Shown: in pieces, positions 12,241-23,584 of the stretch
Position numbering within the stretch: the first letter of the stretch is position 1
Layout of the letters: every line of letters begins with the position of its first letter
Assembly: GCA_050084985.1 (NCBI GenBank)
Contig: JBITNC010000001.1
Location: forward strand, 150,226,001 to 150,290,000
DNA length: 64,000 nucleotides
Source: Nageia nagi
Taxonomy: Eukaryota > Pinophyta
Direction of reading: 5' to 3'
The notes under the pieces: generated by a model
What the model saw: the letters and a program-made list of their open reading frames with translations, nothing else
Databases searched by the model: none
Told to the model about the DNA's origin: nothing
Position numbers and translations under genes: made by a program

Positions 12241-12379
12241 ATTTGGAATCTTTCCTTGCTTGAGGTAGTCATAAATATCAACATACCATGCATGTAGTGG
12301 GAGAATAACACATATAAGTGGTTCCCTCATGTAGAACCCTTGGAATTGATCATCATATATAAAGGAACAATGTCTAAGG

Positions 12380-12960
12380 CTCTAAATTTTGATTATGGTT
12401 TCCTCATCTTCAACTAATATAGGTGTTATTGAAGTAGCATTAGCCATGGTGTATGCAAATCTATTATTATTCCTTGAGATATTGTCAAATTGAATCTGTG
12501 TAAAACTCCTTTAAACCATTTCATCCACTAGGTGCTTATAAGGTTGTAAATTCTCATATTTGGTGTTGTAAGTATCATTGATTTTATTGATGACAAGTTA
12601 TGAGTCACCATAGATTGTTAACTTATTTATTCCAAGGTTAATTATTTCTTTCAATTCTAAGACTAAATCTTCATACTCAACCATGTTGTTTATGCATTCA
12701 AAATTCAACTTGTACACTATAGGAATCATACCACCTTTAGGATATATTAGCATAATTCCTACCCCAACCCCTTGCAAACATTTGGATCCATCAAAGAATA
12801 GTGTCCAATTCTTATCCTCACATTACTTGACTAGTTATATAAGCTCATTTGTGTTACTATTTTCATCACATGGTGTTGTTACAAGCATATCAACTATAAG
12901 CTATCCTTTAATTACTTTTTATCTTGTGTAGAGAAGATCAAAGTTTTGGAGTTCCATGAT
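12380..12960 (-). pseudogene. B1 archaeal-type RNase H (second RNase H)
   Basis: Contains WTLFFDGSKCLQGVGVGI (first catalytic Asp), INNMVEYEDLVLELK (Glu in MVEYE), KLTIYGDS followed by a stop where the substrate-contact region should continue, and NNNRFAYTMA near the end. This order matches the aRNH domain placed between the normal RNase H and integrase only in Tat-lineage gypsy elements. It degrades RNA in RNA-DNA hybrids during reverse transcription. At least two internal stops. Confidence 0.78.
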
Positions 12961-13042
12961 CTATTTGGCTGGTCTTCCTTGCAACTGTGGTTTTGAAAGC
13001 AAATACCATAATGGATAAGTTTGAGCCACAATGAAGGTAGTA

Positions 13043-13554
13043 TTAGTGATCATATAATGCCTTAATTTTTGAGTTGTGTAGACTATGGCATAATACAACT
13101 TCAAAATAGGTGTATAATTGATTTCTACTTTTTTTGTAGTATCTTGGATAAGTAGTATACAACTCTTTCCCTATTTTCACTATTAAGTTGCATATGAATT
13201 GTCCCAATAGCATTAGTTGTAGCTGAAATGTATAGCTATAATGGCTTGGTGTGATCGATTGGCTATAAAATAGAAGGTTTAAACAAGTAGCTCTTGATAT
13301 CCTTAAAGGCTTTTTGATACTCTTTTTTCTATACAAACTAATTTTTCTTTTTGAAAAAATAAGAAAATGTAGCTATTCTATCTGATAATTGAGCCATGAA
13401 TCTCTTTACTACTTGTAACTTCCCTTTGAGACTTCTAAGTTGTCTAATGTTTCTTAGTGGAGGCATATCCATAATAGCTTTAACCTTCCTAGGATCTATC
13501 TTTATGCCTCTTCTAGATACTATGTAGCCAAGCAGGTTGCCATTAGAAACCCCA
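13043..13554 (-). pseudogene. B1 RT C-terminus and first RNase H
   Basis: At 13554-13380 the frame reads VFGVSNGNLLGYIVSRRG then KIDPRKVKAIMDM, the thumb end of gypsy RT, followed by SLKGKLQVVKRFMAQ. The RNase H follows at 13336-13043, ending NYTYFEVVLCHSLHNSK-type reading (here YTYFEVVLCHSLHNSK). copia1 inserted at 13555-13559, so the N-terminal RT half is at 20351-21300. Confidence 0.8.
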
Positions 13555-13559
13555 AAGAC

Positions 13560-14001
13560 TATTAGAATTTGTAATGTAATATTGTGTAATATTTCTCTTT
13601 AATATAAATTCACTTAATGCTTAAAGTATCTTTAAATACCTTAAAGCATTAAGGAAATAAATATAAAAATAAGAATAAATATAGAAACACCTTTAACCTT
13701 ACCCTTGGGTTAAAGGGAGGTTAAAGGATGGGTCTTTTCTTATAAATAGAGAGGCACCTCTCCTCTCATTGTAATGAAAATAATTGTAAAGCTAGGTTTA
13801 GGGTTTGGAGAGATAAGAGAGATTCTTAAAGAGAGGTCCTTAAAAATAAGATCTTAGTTAGTGGATGCTCCCAAGAAGGGAGAAACCACTTTATATCTTG
13901 TGTTATTTATGAGATTGGCTTGTGTTATGGTATTGATGTTGTAAGTGCCTCTTAAGATCTTGGTAAACTAGAGATTAATTTAGAAAGGGTTAATTTTTTC
14001 A
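13560..14001 (+). repeat. Left LTR of copia1
   Basis: Begins TATTAGAATTTGTAATG (TG changed to TA) and ends TTTTTTCA. TATA box TATAAATA at 13741-13748 with a pyrimidine-rich start region (CCTCTCCTCTCATTG) about 15 bp downstream. A fairly young-looking copy of 19912-20350 and of the solo LTR at 41685. Confidence 0.92.
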
Positions 14002-14003
14002 AG

Positions 14004-14015
14004 TGGTATTAGAGT
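14004..14015 (+). promoter_or_regulatory. Primer-binding site, tRNA-iMet type (copia1)
   Basis: TGGTATTAGAGT, close to the standard copia site TGGTATCAGAGC. The inverted segment starts 2-3 bases after it. Confidence 0.85.
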
Positions 14016-14017
14016 AC

Positions 14018-15811
14018 TTATCTTTTGGAAATTTTTATCGATTCATTTTACTTAGAATGCACTTCTCATAAAGACCAATTGTAGGTTATATTGTAGGCAA
14101 ACCTTCCACATGTTCATGATATTTCATAACTTGAATGTTATTATAGTTTAGGTGGCCTAATAAATGGTACCAAAGATTATATTTATAGAAAACATTAGTT
14201 GTAAGGCACATCTTTTTTGGAGATTGATCCACAATGTAAAGGTCATCTTTCACTAAACCTTTCACCAAAGTGGTAAGTCCCTTTTTCATGCATCAAAAGT
14301 GTGAGTTAAACTCAAAAGAGTAACCCTTCCTTGCAACTTGGATTATGAAAAGGAGATTCATAGTGAGTTTTGATGCTTAAAGTAAATTCTCAAGAATGTT
14401 TCCTTGTATCAACACACTCTCAATACCTTGAACTTCAAGAATTGAATTATCACCTATCACAACTGCATCTTTTCTATACTTATGAAATTTTTCAAACTGT
14501 GTCTTTGATTAGTGCATCCAAAATCAATAATCCAATCATTTGAAAAAGTGTGAGACTTAGAGTAAAAGGTAGCAACATAAGCAAATTTCTTGTACTTCTT
14601 ATTATTAGATTTAATTGGTCTTCCAATTCTTTTTTCACCTTGTTCTTATAGCAATCAGCTTCCTTATGACCATATATGTCATAGAAATTACAATTTTCAT
14701 CAAATTTAACTTTAATTTTCTTTGACTTATCATTATCATAATTCTTCTTGTGTCCACCATTCTTGAAGTTATTTGTAGGAGCATGAGAACACTTTTTTGG
14801 TTATGGATCTTCTTTTTGAAGTGAGGCTTCATTACACCTAGTACCATAGAAGGCTTCTTAGAAGTGGTGATCAACACTTTATTGTTAAGTGTTTCCTTAT
14901 ATTTTAATAGAATCCTTGACAAATTTTCAAGGAGAACACTTCTTTCTCATCATCAAGCCTAGTTTCAATAATAATCATAAAGTGGCTAAATTTAGTAAAG
15001 AGGCTCTGAAGGATGATGAAAGTTAGAAACTCATCATTGATCTAATTGCAACTACATATTACAAGCTGGGTCCTAAGGTTAATAACCTTATTTACATATA
15101 TTTCCACACTTTATTTTTTCTCTTGACATGATTGCAATAACTTCTAAAGAATGGTGAACCTTCTAGAGAATTTGGTGCCAAGGTAGATACTCTTAATTTT
15201 ATCCCAAGCTTCCTTTGTAGAGTTTGAAGAATATATCATAAGGAGGATTTCATCTGAAATAACATGAAAGGTCATAGAGGTTTTCAAATAATTCTTTGTA
15301 TTATAAGTTTCAAGTTCCTTCTCCTTTGATGGAGCAACTTGATTTTCATTGACAATCATCCAAAGTTTCCATGCTTGAAGTTTTGCTTTTATCCTAAGTT
15401 CAGAAATACCATAGTTAGAACCATATAGAATATGCTTAGATGCAAAGAGTCTCCCACTACTACAAAATATAAAGGTGATAAATAATGTAAGCATACATGT
15501 TGAGTTTAAAAATATTAATCATACAAATACATGTTTGAACTAATGAAAAAATCAAATGCTTAAACTTTTAACAAGAATAATAATCATCCATCCAACATTT
15601 TCATCACCAAGTATAATCGTAAAGAAGGAAGTGTTGAGGCTTGTTTTCTTATCTAAAATTAGGCCATCACTTGATTGTCCACAAGATGGAGCTTAGGTCC
15701 TACCAATCTTCAACTAGTTCACCTTGGGTAGCAATATACTCTCATAAGAAGTACTAGCTATTTTCTAAGGTTGTGACATATGTTGGATCGATCAAATTAA
15801 TTATCTTAATT
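14018..15811 (-). pseudogene. copia1 leader and gag to pre-integrase, inverted
   Basis: On the minus strand: the leader at 15811-15500 (AGAAAATAGCTAGTACTTC and CAAGGTGAACT, shared with the copia2 leader at 52840-52900), then Gag from SSGRLFASKHILYGSNYG near 15455 through KAKLQAWKLW and TKEAWDKIKSIYLGTKF (15494-15144), the C-terminal Gag part at 14922-14740, a zinc-knuckle remnant NFYDIYGHKEADCYK-like reading near 14690-14640, and the pre-integrase domain at 14289-14086 with DDLYIVDQSP, HLLGHLNYNNIQVMKYH and VEGLP. The gag is therefore back-to-front relative to its own LTRs and pol, so no Gag could be made from the LTR promoter. Confidence 0.88.
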
Positions 15812-18800
15812 AAGATAAAGAAAACCAAAGTTAAATTTGATGGAAATTATAATTTCTATGACATCTATGGTCATAAGGAAGCTGATTACTATAAGAAAAA
15901 GAAAGAACAAGGTAAAAAAGGATTTGTAAAACCAAACAAATCTAATAATAAGAAGAAGAACAAAATTTTTGCTTATATTGCTACCTTTTACTCCAAGTCA
16001 CACTTTTTCAAATAATTAAATTATAGATTCTAGATGCACTAATCATATGTGTTTCAAAAAAGATAAGTTTGAAAGCATTCATAAGTATAGAAAAGATGCA
16101 ATTGTGATAGGTGATAATTCAGTACTTGAAGTTCAAGGTATTGGGAGTGTGTTGATACAAGGAAAGATTCTTGATAACATGCTTTATGTGTCAAAACTCA
16201 CTATGAATCTCCTTTTCATAATTTAGGTTGCAAGGAAGGGTTACTCTTTTGAGTTTAATTCACACTCTTGGTGCATGAAAAAGGGACTTTTCACTTTATT
16301 GAAAAGTTTAGTGAAAGATGACCTTTACATTTTTGGATCAATCTCCAATAAAGATGTGCCTTGCAACTAATGTTTGCTCTAAAGGCAATCTTTATCACAT
16401 CGATTAGGCCACCTAAACCATAAGAACATTCAATTTATGAAAGAACATGAACTTGTGGAAGGTTTGCCTACAACATCATCTACAATTGGTCTTTGTGAGA
16501 AGTGCATTCTAGGAAAAATAAATCAATAAAAATTTCTAAAAGATAAGGAAACTAGAGTGACTCAACCTCTTCAGCTTGTGCATTCAAATTTGATGGGTCC
16601 TTTTCTGACTAAGTCACTTGGGGGAGCATATTATGCCTTCACCTTTATTGATGACTTCAACATGATGATATTTGGTTATCTTTTAGAGCATAATGATCAA
16701 ACCTTTGATAGATTCAAATATTTCAAAGCCTTGGTAGAAAATTAGTTTGTATTCAAAATCAAGATGTTAAAATCTGATAATGGAGGTGAGTATAATAGTA
16801 ATGAATTTAATAATTTTTATACCATGTATGTAATCAAGAGGTAGTTTACAATTCCTTACACTTCTTAGCAAAATGATGTAGCCTAAAGTAAGAATAGAAC
16901 CATTTAGGAAATGATAAGATGTATGTTGGGAGATCTTCCTAGCTTCTCATAAGGTGAAGCTTCAAATACTACAATCTAAATTTTAAACAAGTATCCTATG
17001 AAAGTAATTGAAGACAAAAATTTGTATGAGGTATGAAAAGGAAAGAAACCTAACATCTCTCACTTTAGAGTCTTTAGCTATGATGCTTATACCTTTGTTG
17101 TTCTTGAGAAAAGGAAGAAGTTGGATAAGAGATCTTAGAAGTGTATCTTTATGGGCTATGATAATCAACATAAAGGGTACAAGCTATATCAACTTTTTGC
17201 TAGATCAGTCTTTATGTTAAGGGATGTAAATTTTAATGAACTTCCTAAAGAATCTACTTCTTATGAGAACCTTAATGAAGGTGATGATTCTTCTGTTGCA
17301 CCTAACTAGTTAGATGTTAGTGTGGATTTGTTACCTAAGAAACAAAGCTCTCTAACACAAAGGTTAACAAGAAATGTTATATGAATGTAATGACTATGGA
17401 GTATGAGGCTCTAGTGAAGAATTAAACTTGGAATTTGGTTCCTTATCCAAACAAACATAATGTAATTGGTAATAAATGGGTTTACAAGGTCAAATATAAT
17501 TTAGTTGAAAAAATTGAGGAATACAAAGCAAGGTTAGTAGCCAAGGTTTTTGATCAAAAATATTGAGTTGATTATGAGGAAACCTTTGCTCTAATGGAAA
17601 AGATGCATACTATCATGGTGATCCTTGCTCTTATAATAGATAAAGGATAAAAAGTTTTTCAACTTGATGTCAAGAGTGCTTTTTTCAATGGTGACTTAAA
17701 TGTGGAGATATAAATGAAGCAACCAAAAGGGTTTGTTGTGTAAGGAAAAGAATGTTTTTTTTGCAAGATAAAGAAGTCTTTGTATGGACTTAAGCAAGCA
17801 CTTAGAGACTAATACAATAAAATTTTAGAATTTTTTAAGGACATTAGTTTTTCTAAATGCTTCTCTAATATAGATCTTTATGTACTCAATCAAGGATAAG
17901 ACTTGATCTTGATTATTATGTATGTGATGATTGATTGATTATAGGGAATAATATTATCCTCACACAAGATTGCATATCCAAACTTAAGGCAACTTTTGAA
18001 ATGGCAGATCTTGGTCTATTGCACTACTACCTTGTTATACAAGTGTACCAATACAAGAATTATACTTATCTTAATCAATCTAATATATCTCAAGTATCTT
18101 GCAAAAGTTTAGAATGGAGGAGTGCAAACATGCTGCAATCCCAATCTCTCTTGGAATCACTTTATCTCTTAGTTTTGACTCTCAGTTGGCAGATGCTACA
18201 TCTTACAGGCAACTAATTGGTAGTCTTTTATATTTGACTATATCTAGGCCAAATATTTCCTTTGCTATGAATTTGTTGGCTCACTTTATAGAAAAGTTGT
18301 ATGTTGAGCACCTCAATGCAGTTAAATAAAATTTGAGGTATGTTGTAGGCACTAAGGATCTTGATCTCAAGTATAACAAGTTGCCTTCATTTATTCTCTT
18401 AGGATTCTTAGATTCTGATTATGGGGAAGATAAAGATGATAAAAAATCAACTTTTTTTATATGTTTAGCATTGGTTTAGGTTCTATATTTTGGGATTTCA
18501 AAAATTAGCCTACTACTTCTCTCTCCATCCCTAAGGTTGAATATTATGCAAATTCAGTTGCAACTTAGGAAGCCATTTGCTTGAGGTATCTTATGAAAGA
18601 GGTTTAGTATGAACAAGTTCATCCATCTCAAATTTCTTTAGATAAATAATCAGCTATTGCTTTGGCAAAAAATTTTATTTTTCATTAGAGAACAAAACAT
18701 GTAGAAATTCAATCCCACTTCATCAGAGAGAAGGTTCTAGATGGTCTTCTACACTTGCAATATTGTTCATCAGTCCTGAACTCTTCTAATTTGTTCACTA

Positions 18801-18890
18801 AGCCCCTTCCTAAAGATCAGTTCTATAATATTAGGGATTCTATTGGGTTGATGAATTTGCCTTTGAAAAAAGAGTAAAGGTTGAATTCTT
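15812..18890 (+). pseudogene. copia1 pol: zinc knuckle, protease, integrase, RT, RNase H
   Basis: Order: NFYDIYGHKEADYYKKK (Cys residues lost from the knuckle) near 15855; protease start RCTNHMCF near 16030; pre-integrase GHLNHKNIQFMKEHE near 16410 and CEKCILGK; integrase FIDDFNMMIFGYLLEH near 16650 and KSDNGGEYNSNEF-like reading near 16780; RT with GNKWVYKVKYN near 17470 and LDVKSAFFNGDLNVE near 17670; the catalytic loop near 17915 is damaged (YVDD not readable); RNase H from about 18330 with DSDYG and a final LFTKPLPKDQFY near 18800. Many stops, mostly TAG or TAA at Gln and Trp sites. Confidence 0.88.
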
Positions 18891-19900
18891 GGTGAATCCA
18901 TTGCAACTACTTCCTTCTTAATAAAGTTATTGAGCACTTTGTTTTATTTGTATACTTTGTTTATACATTGCTATTTAGGTGACTATAAGTATGGGATTGG
19001 CATATTAAGTGGTGAATTATAGTGCATTGCAAATCCAAGCATATTATATTAGGGAGAAAGTTCTTGATGCAATAACTATAGCTCTGTTCATCTGACATTG
19101 CCTCTCCTAATTTATTCACTAGCTACTTTAGAAAATTTGTTGTGCACACTTTGAAAGTTTCTTATGGTTAGTGAAGCTATCCTCAGGGGGAGTGAAGGTT
19201 GAATTTTTGTATTGTGTTGAATTCATATTTGTGATGATAAATTCATCCATAGGAGGATATTTTACTATATGATGTTTATCTTAAATGTACACCTTTGTGG
19301 TTAGTTCACTTTATGTGAGAAACTCATGGTACATTTTGGTTTCTATTATCACTATGTGAAAAATTAATATGTGTTTGTTGGCACTATTTGATTATCCATA
19401 TATGAGTTATTTATATATGCATATGTTATTTTTATTATTGATCAACACATATTTTATAATATACATTAGATGACTATAAGTATTGGCTTGACATCTTTAT
19501 GATGACTAATTATGCATAATTGATCATTTTATGGATGGCATTATTTAGTTCATTTATCTTGTGATTGATATGAATGTTTATATGATGAATCTAACTGATA
19601 TTGTTTATGAGCTACTTGTAGCTTGCATGTTTTATATTGAGAATATAGGTTACTTACTTCAGGTGGGCAGGCTCATGAGGGCTCACATGTCAATTCAGTG
19701 TTGATCGATCATACTTACAGTGAAACTAGTTATGGTTAATAATTTTATTATAAATGATTTTATAAAATGGTATTATAGTGAGCCTCAAAATAAGATCTTA
19801 CTTATTTTTCAAATACGTAAAAGTTATCATCTCTATTTGTATCTCTTTGGAGGAGAACTCTCTCTTTCTTCTTTTCTCGATGCTCTATCCCAATATTACA
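18891..19900 (+). other. copia1 3' noncoding region
   Basis: No coding sequence apart from a chance frame at 19720-19917 that overruns the LTR boundary. The words CACTATTTGATTATCCATATATGAG and relatives recur and match the equivalent region of copia2 (57240-57460). Confidence 0.6.
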
Positions 19901-19911
19901 TTAAGGGGGAT
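19901..19911 (+). promoter_or_regulatory. Polypurine tract of copia1
   Basis: TTAAGGGGGAT directly before the right LTR; same core as copia2 at 57919. Confidence 0.85.
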
Positions 19912-20350
19912 TGTTAGAATTTGTAATGTAATATTGTGTAATATTTCTCTTTAATGCAAATTTACTTAATGTTTAAACTATCTTTAAATAACTTAAAGCA
20001 TTAAAGGAATAAATATAGAAATACCTTTAACCTTACCCTTGGGTTAAAGGGAGGTTAAAGGATGGGATTCTTCTTATAAATAGAGAGGTAATCCGCCTCT
20101 CATTGTAATGAAAATAATTGTAAAGCTAGGTTTAGGGTTTGGATAGAGAAGAGAGATTTAGTAAGAGAAGTTCTTGAGGATAAGAAGATATTAATTAGTG
20201 GATGTACTCCCAAGGAGGGAGGAACCACTTTATATCTTGTGTTATTTATGAGATTGGCTTGTGTTATTTTTGCTATGGTGTTGATGTTGTAAGTGCCTTC
20301 TTAAGATCTTGGTAAACTAGAGATTAATTTGGAAAGTGTTAATTTCTTCA
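19912..20350 (+). repeat. Right LTR of copia1
   Basis: TGTTAGAATTTGTAATG to AATTTCTTCA. TATAAATA at 20075-20082. Followed by the AAGAC target duplication. Confidence 0.93.
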
Positions 20351-21300
20351 AAGACATACTTCTTAGGATTTAGATTCAATTTGAATTATCTCATAATTTC
20401 AAAAATGAATATCAAGTCTTCTAAATAATTTTTCTTTTTAGTTGATTTAACAAGAATATCATCAACATAAACCTCAATTGATTTATGAATAAGGTCATGG
20501 AACATAGTTACCATTGCTCTTTGATATGTTGCCTCTACATTTTTGAGGCCAAATGGCATGATTACCTATCAAAATATTCCCTAAGGTGTAGTGAAGGTTA
20601 TCTTATTTTGATCCTCTTTATTGATTATGATTTGATTGTATCGTGAGAAACCATCCATGAATGATAACATGTCATATCCTACTATTGAGTCCATAATTGT
20701 GTCAATGTGTAGTAATAAAAAATTATCCTTTAAACAAGCCTTGTTTAAATCCCTAAAATTTATAAAACATCTAATTTTTCCACTTGAATTCAAAGATGGA
20801 ACAATGTTGGCTAACCAAGGTGAATAGTTAATGAGCTCAATGAATCCTGCTTTATGGTATTTGTTAATCTTGTTCTTGACTAAAAAAGAGTGCTTTGGAT
20901 GCATTGGTCATATTTTCTATTATATAATATTTACTCCTTATTGTACCACCAAATTGTGAGTTCAAAGGCTGAATATAGACCTTTCATATCATTGTATTCT
21001 TAAGTAAATACATCTTTAAACTCTATCAAGAATTCATGATACATTTTCTTGTATTACCTTATGATTCCTATTCAAATCTGAATAATATTTAGCACCTCTT
21101 TTGTACCAACATTAATCTCAACAAGAAGCTCATTAAACCATGGTATCTCATTATCAGGTTGATATAGATTAGACAATGCCCCTAATCCCATTATGACATG
21201 AGACCAAGAATGTCACACACACTAACACACACCCTTAGCTACCTATCCTACTCTACTTAATGAAAGAAGAAGGTAGGCTAGTGTAGTTATGAAGAACCTA
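20351..21300 (-). pseudogene. B1 reverse transcriptase, N-terminal and palm part
   Basis: At 20904-20581 the frame reads KYHKAGFIELINYSPWLAN, then GKIRCFINFRDLNKACLKD and LSFMDGFSRYNQI, the first RT motifs with the catalytic Asp in FMDGFS. Past a stop the reading continues VIMPFGLKNVEATYQRAM and YVDDILVKS, the YVDD active site at 20458-20469, intact. Upstream (about 21050-20930) the linker LIEFKDVFT is visible. RT makes element cDNA. The C-terminal part is beyond copia1 at 13554-13340. Confidence 0.85.
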
Positions 21301-21471
21301 TTATGTCCTTTATTTCCTCTCTAAAATAGGAATCTAAATGATAGGCCACCTTGCCTTGCCTCTTAGTAGGATGGAATGATTTGAACTTTGATCATGCCTC
21401 CAACGTATTCATAAGTGCATCATCTATTTTGAACACATCAGCAGATATAGAAACTATTCTATCAAGCATAA

Positions 21472-22429
21472 GGGTAAGTGCAAGAAGATGAGTCCCACTT
21501 TTGGCCAAAAAATGGAAGTGTTTTCCTTGATTTTCAGGTTTTGGTCACACTTGATCTCAAAATTTGAAGTACTTAGACTCTGAATCTTGAAAAAGGTCAC
21601 TTGGATAAAAATGAATTTGTTTAGGTCTAGTTTTCAAATATGTAATTTATTCCAATACCCAAATAATAGTAAATAATATTTTATAGGCATATTTAAAAAA
21701 TACTCTTTAAAAAATACAATTTCAGGACCATACCCCATCATGTTCGACAAACATAATTGGACCTAAATTAAAAAATATATATATTTTTAAATCATTTTAG
21801 GTAAAGATACCTAAGATACTATTTTTTAATGAATATTTATTTTTTTATTAAATTTCTATTGGCCTTGATTGCCATTTTGAAAAGTTCTCGTGTCCAAAAA
21901 GCATAATTTGACATAAACTTATCATTCTTAATTTGTTTTTTTTACTTGTGAAGAATTATATGCATATTATGTACATATTTTTTTTATAATTCTAAAAAAC
22001 TATTAAATAAATACAAAACCACTATTTAAAAATAAATTTCAAGACCATATCCCATCATGTTTGACAAGCATAATTGAACCTAAATTAAAATATTTTTTAA
22101 ATAATTTTGGGAAAAGATACTTAAGATACTAAAGATTATGTAGGATATTTTTTTTGTATTTTTTAATGAATATTTATTCATTTTTTAGAATTTTTTATTG
22201 GTTTTGATTATCATTTTGAAAATTTCTTGTGTCCGAAATGCATAATTTGGTCTAAACTTATCATTTTTAATTTTAATTTTAATTTTTTTAACTTGGAAAT
22301 AATTGTATGCATATTATGCACATATTTTTTTCACAATTCCAAAAAAATAAAAAGTTATTAAATAAATACAAAAACCTAGCAGTTTATAAGACTTCCTAGA
22401 AAGTGAGACTCATCTTCTTACATTTACCC
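21472..22429. mobile_element. Non-autonomous terminal-inverted-repeat element, 958 bp
   Basis: The left end GGGTAAGTGCAAGAAGATGA and the right end (reverse-complemented) GGGTAAATGTAAGAAGATGA pair over about 30 bp with few mismatches and are flanked by ATAA on both sides (21468-21471, 22430-22433). The interior is AT-rich with no ORF and is mostly a roughly 320 bp sequence present twice in tandem (copies near 21720-22035 and 22037-22371, both containing CATAATT and a GACCATA-CCCATCATGTT block). It interrupts the protease-RT linker of B1. The superfamily is uncertain; no transposase is encoded. Confidence 0.7.
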
Positions 22430-22433
22430 ATAA

Positions 22434-23202
22434 GGTAAGAGGAATTACGATCTATTCTATTAGCATGGGTGCAGATGTTAGCATGAACATGATAGCTAGC
22501 ATGGGCACTGATCTTCCTAGGAGATTTTCCTTTGATTTTTGATGTTATATTGATCATATTGATTGATTACAAATTTGATTCTATTTTAGACTCATCATCA
22601 CTACCGTAGGAAAATATATTTTTCTAATTTGCATTTTGTGTTCTTAGGCCACTCTTACCTTCATTTGAGTTAAACATCTTTACGAGTAACTTTTCAATTT
22701 CCTATTCATCCTTGCTAAGGCTTTTACCTTTGTATCTTTTGGATTCCTTGTACTATGGTATCAAGGGTGCATAATATCTCATTTGCCTATTGACTTTTAC
22801 GTAGACTACCACTTTGTCATTATTTGTATCTAATTATGAGGTGTCAATATAGTACAATATCATCTAGATATCATCTTCTTTTGACTCTGACTACTCCTGA
22901 TTGTATTTGTAGAAATGAGGCAATGTAGGCATTGAGATGGATGCATATGCTGATGTTGGCATGAATGTTGGTCATCTTTATTTTTCCAATTGCTTGATGT
23001 ATTCTTCAATCACCTTTTTATTGATAACATATGTGTTGATACCTATTTCCTTTTATAACTATATATTATCATTGTCTTCTTCATCTTCCTCACTATCATC
23101 ATCGCTATCCTCATGGATTTCAATATTTTGATATGAAACTATGGTTTTCCCAACTTATGTAATCATATATGGATTTTCATCCATTGCTTCTACTACATAT
23201 TC
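22434..23202 (-). other. B1 linker between protease and RT, decayed
   Basis: No domain recognised. At 23040-23110 the minus strand encodes an Asp/Glu-rich run (EDSDDDSEEDEEDN), low-complexity acid sequence of a kind seen in Tat polyproteins. The plus-strand frame at 22937-23131 is its shadow. Confidence 0.4.
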
Positions 23203-23424
23203 CTATCCATCATGATTAAATTTGATTAATATATGCAATGCAGATGGTATGCACTTCATAAGATATATCCATGGTCTCCCTAGGAGGATGCCATAGGGAA
23301 GCTTCTTATCTAGAACATAAGTCATAACTTTTATTATCTTCCAACTAAATAGGTAGCATGATATATCCCACACATGCTTCACTATAACTATCATATCCTG
23401 TGATCTTATACTTCTTTTGTACAA
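23203..23424 (-). pseudogene. B1 protease region
   Basis: Reads KKLPYGILLGRPWIYLM then IPSALHILIKFNHDG, the conserved C-terminal block of Tat-lineage protease (LLGRPW motif followed by HxxLKF). The N-terminal catalytic Asp region is too decayed for me to place with confidence. Confidence 0.72.
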
Positions 23425-23584
23425 ATTTTAGCATCAATTTATCTTCAAACTTTTTGAGGAAATTGATGGAAAAAATGTTCAAACTTTCACCATCATCTAC
23501 AAATGCATGCTTGACTATTTTTCCTAATAACTTTACACATATATGAATTGGAAATAATTTATCAATGATATCATTACTAGGAAT

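Larger units (their letters stand above)
13560..20350 (+). mobile_element. Full-length Ty1/copia element copia1, with an inverted internal segment
   Basis: Two LTRs (442 and 439 bp) of the same sequence, flanked by an exact 5 bp target duplication AAGAC (13555-13559 and 20351-20355), a tRNA-iMet primer site and a polypurine tract. Inside, gag and leader read on the minus strand (15811-14018) while zinc knuckle to RNase H reads on the plus strand (15812-18890). The stretch from zinc knuckle to pre-integrase is present twice in opposite orientation. It sits in the RT of B1, so it is younger than B1. All ORFs are broken. Confidence 0.92.

Noticed and set aside
15444-15475. CACTACTACAAAATAT, resembling a CACTA terminus
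   Set aside because: It lies in the inverted copia1 gag, where the minus strand reads FCSSGRLFASK as in copia Gag; no partner end or transposase belongs to it.
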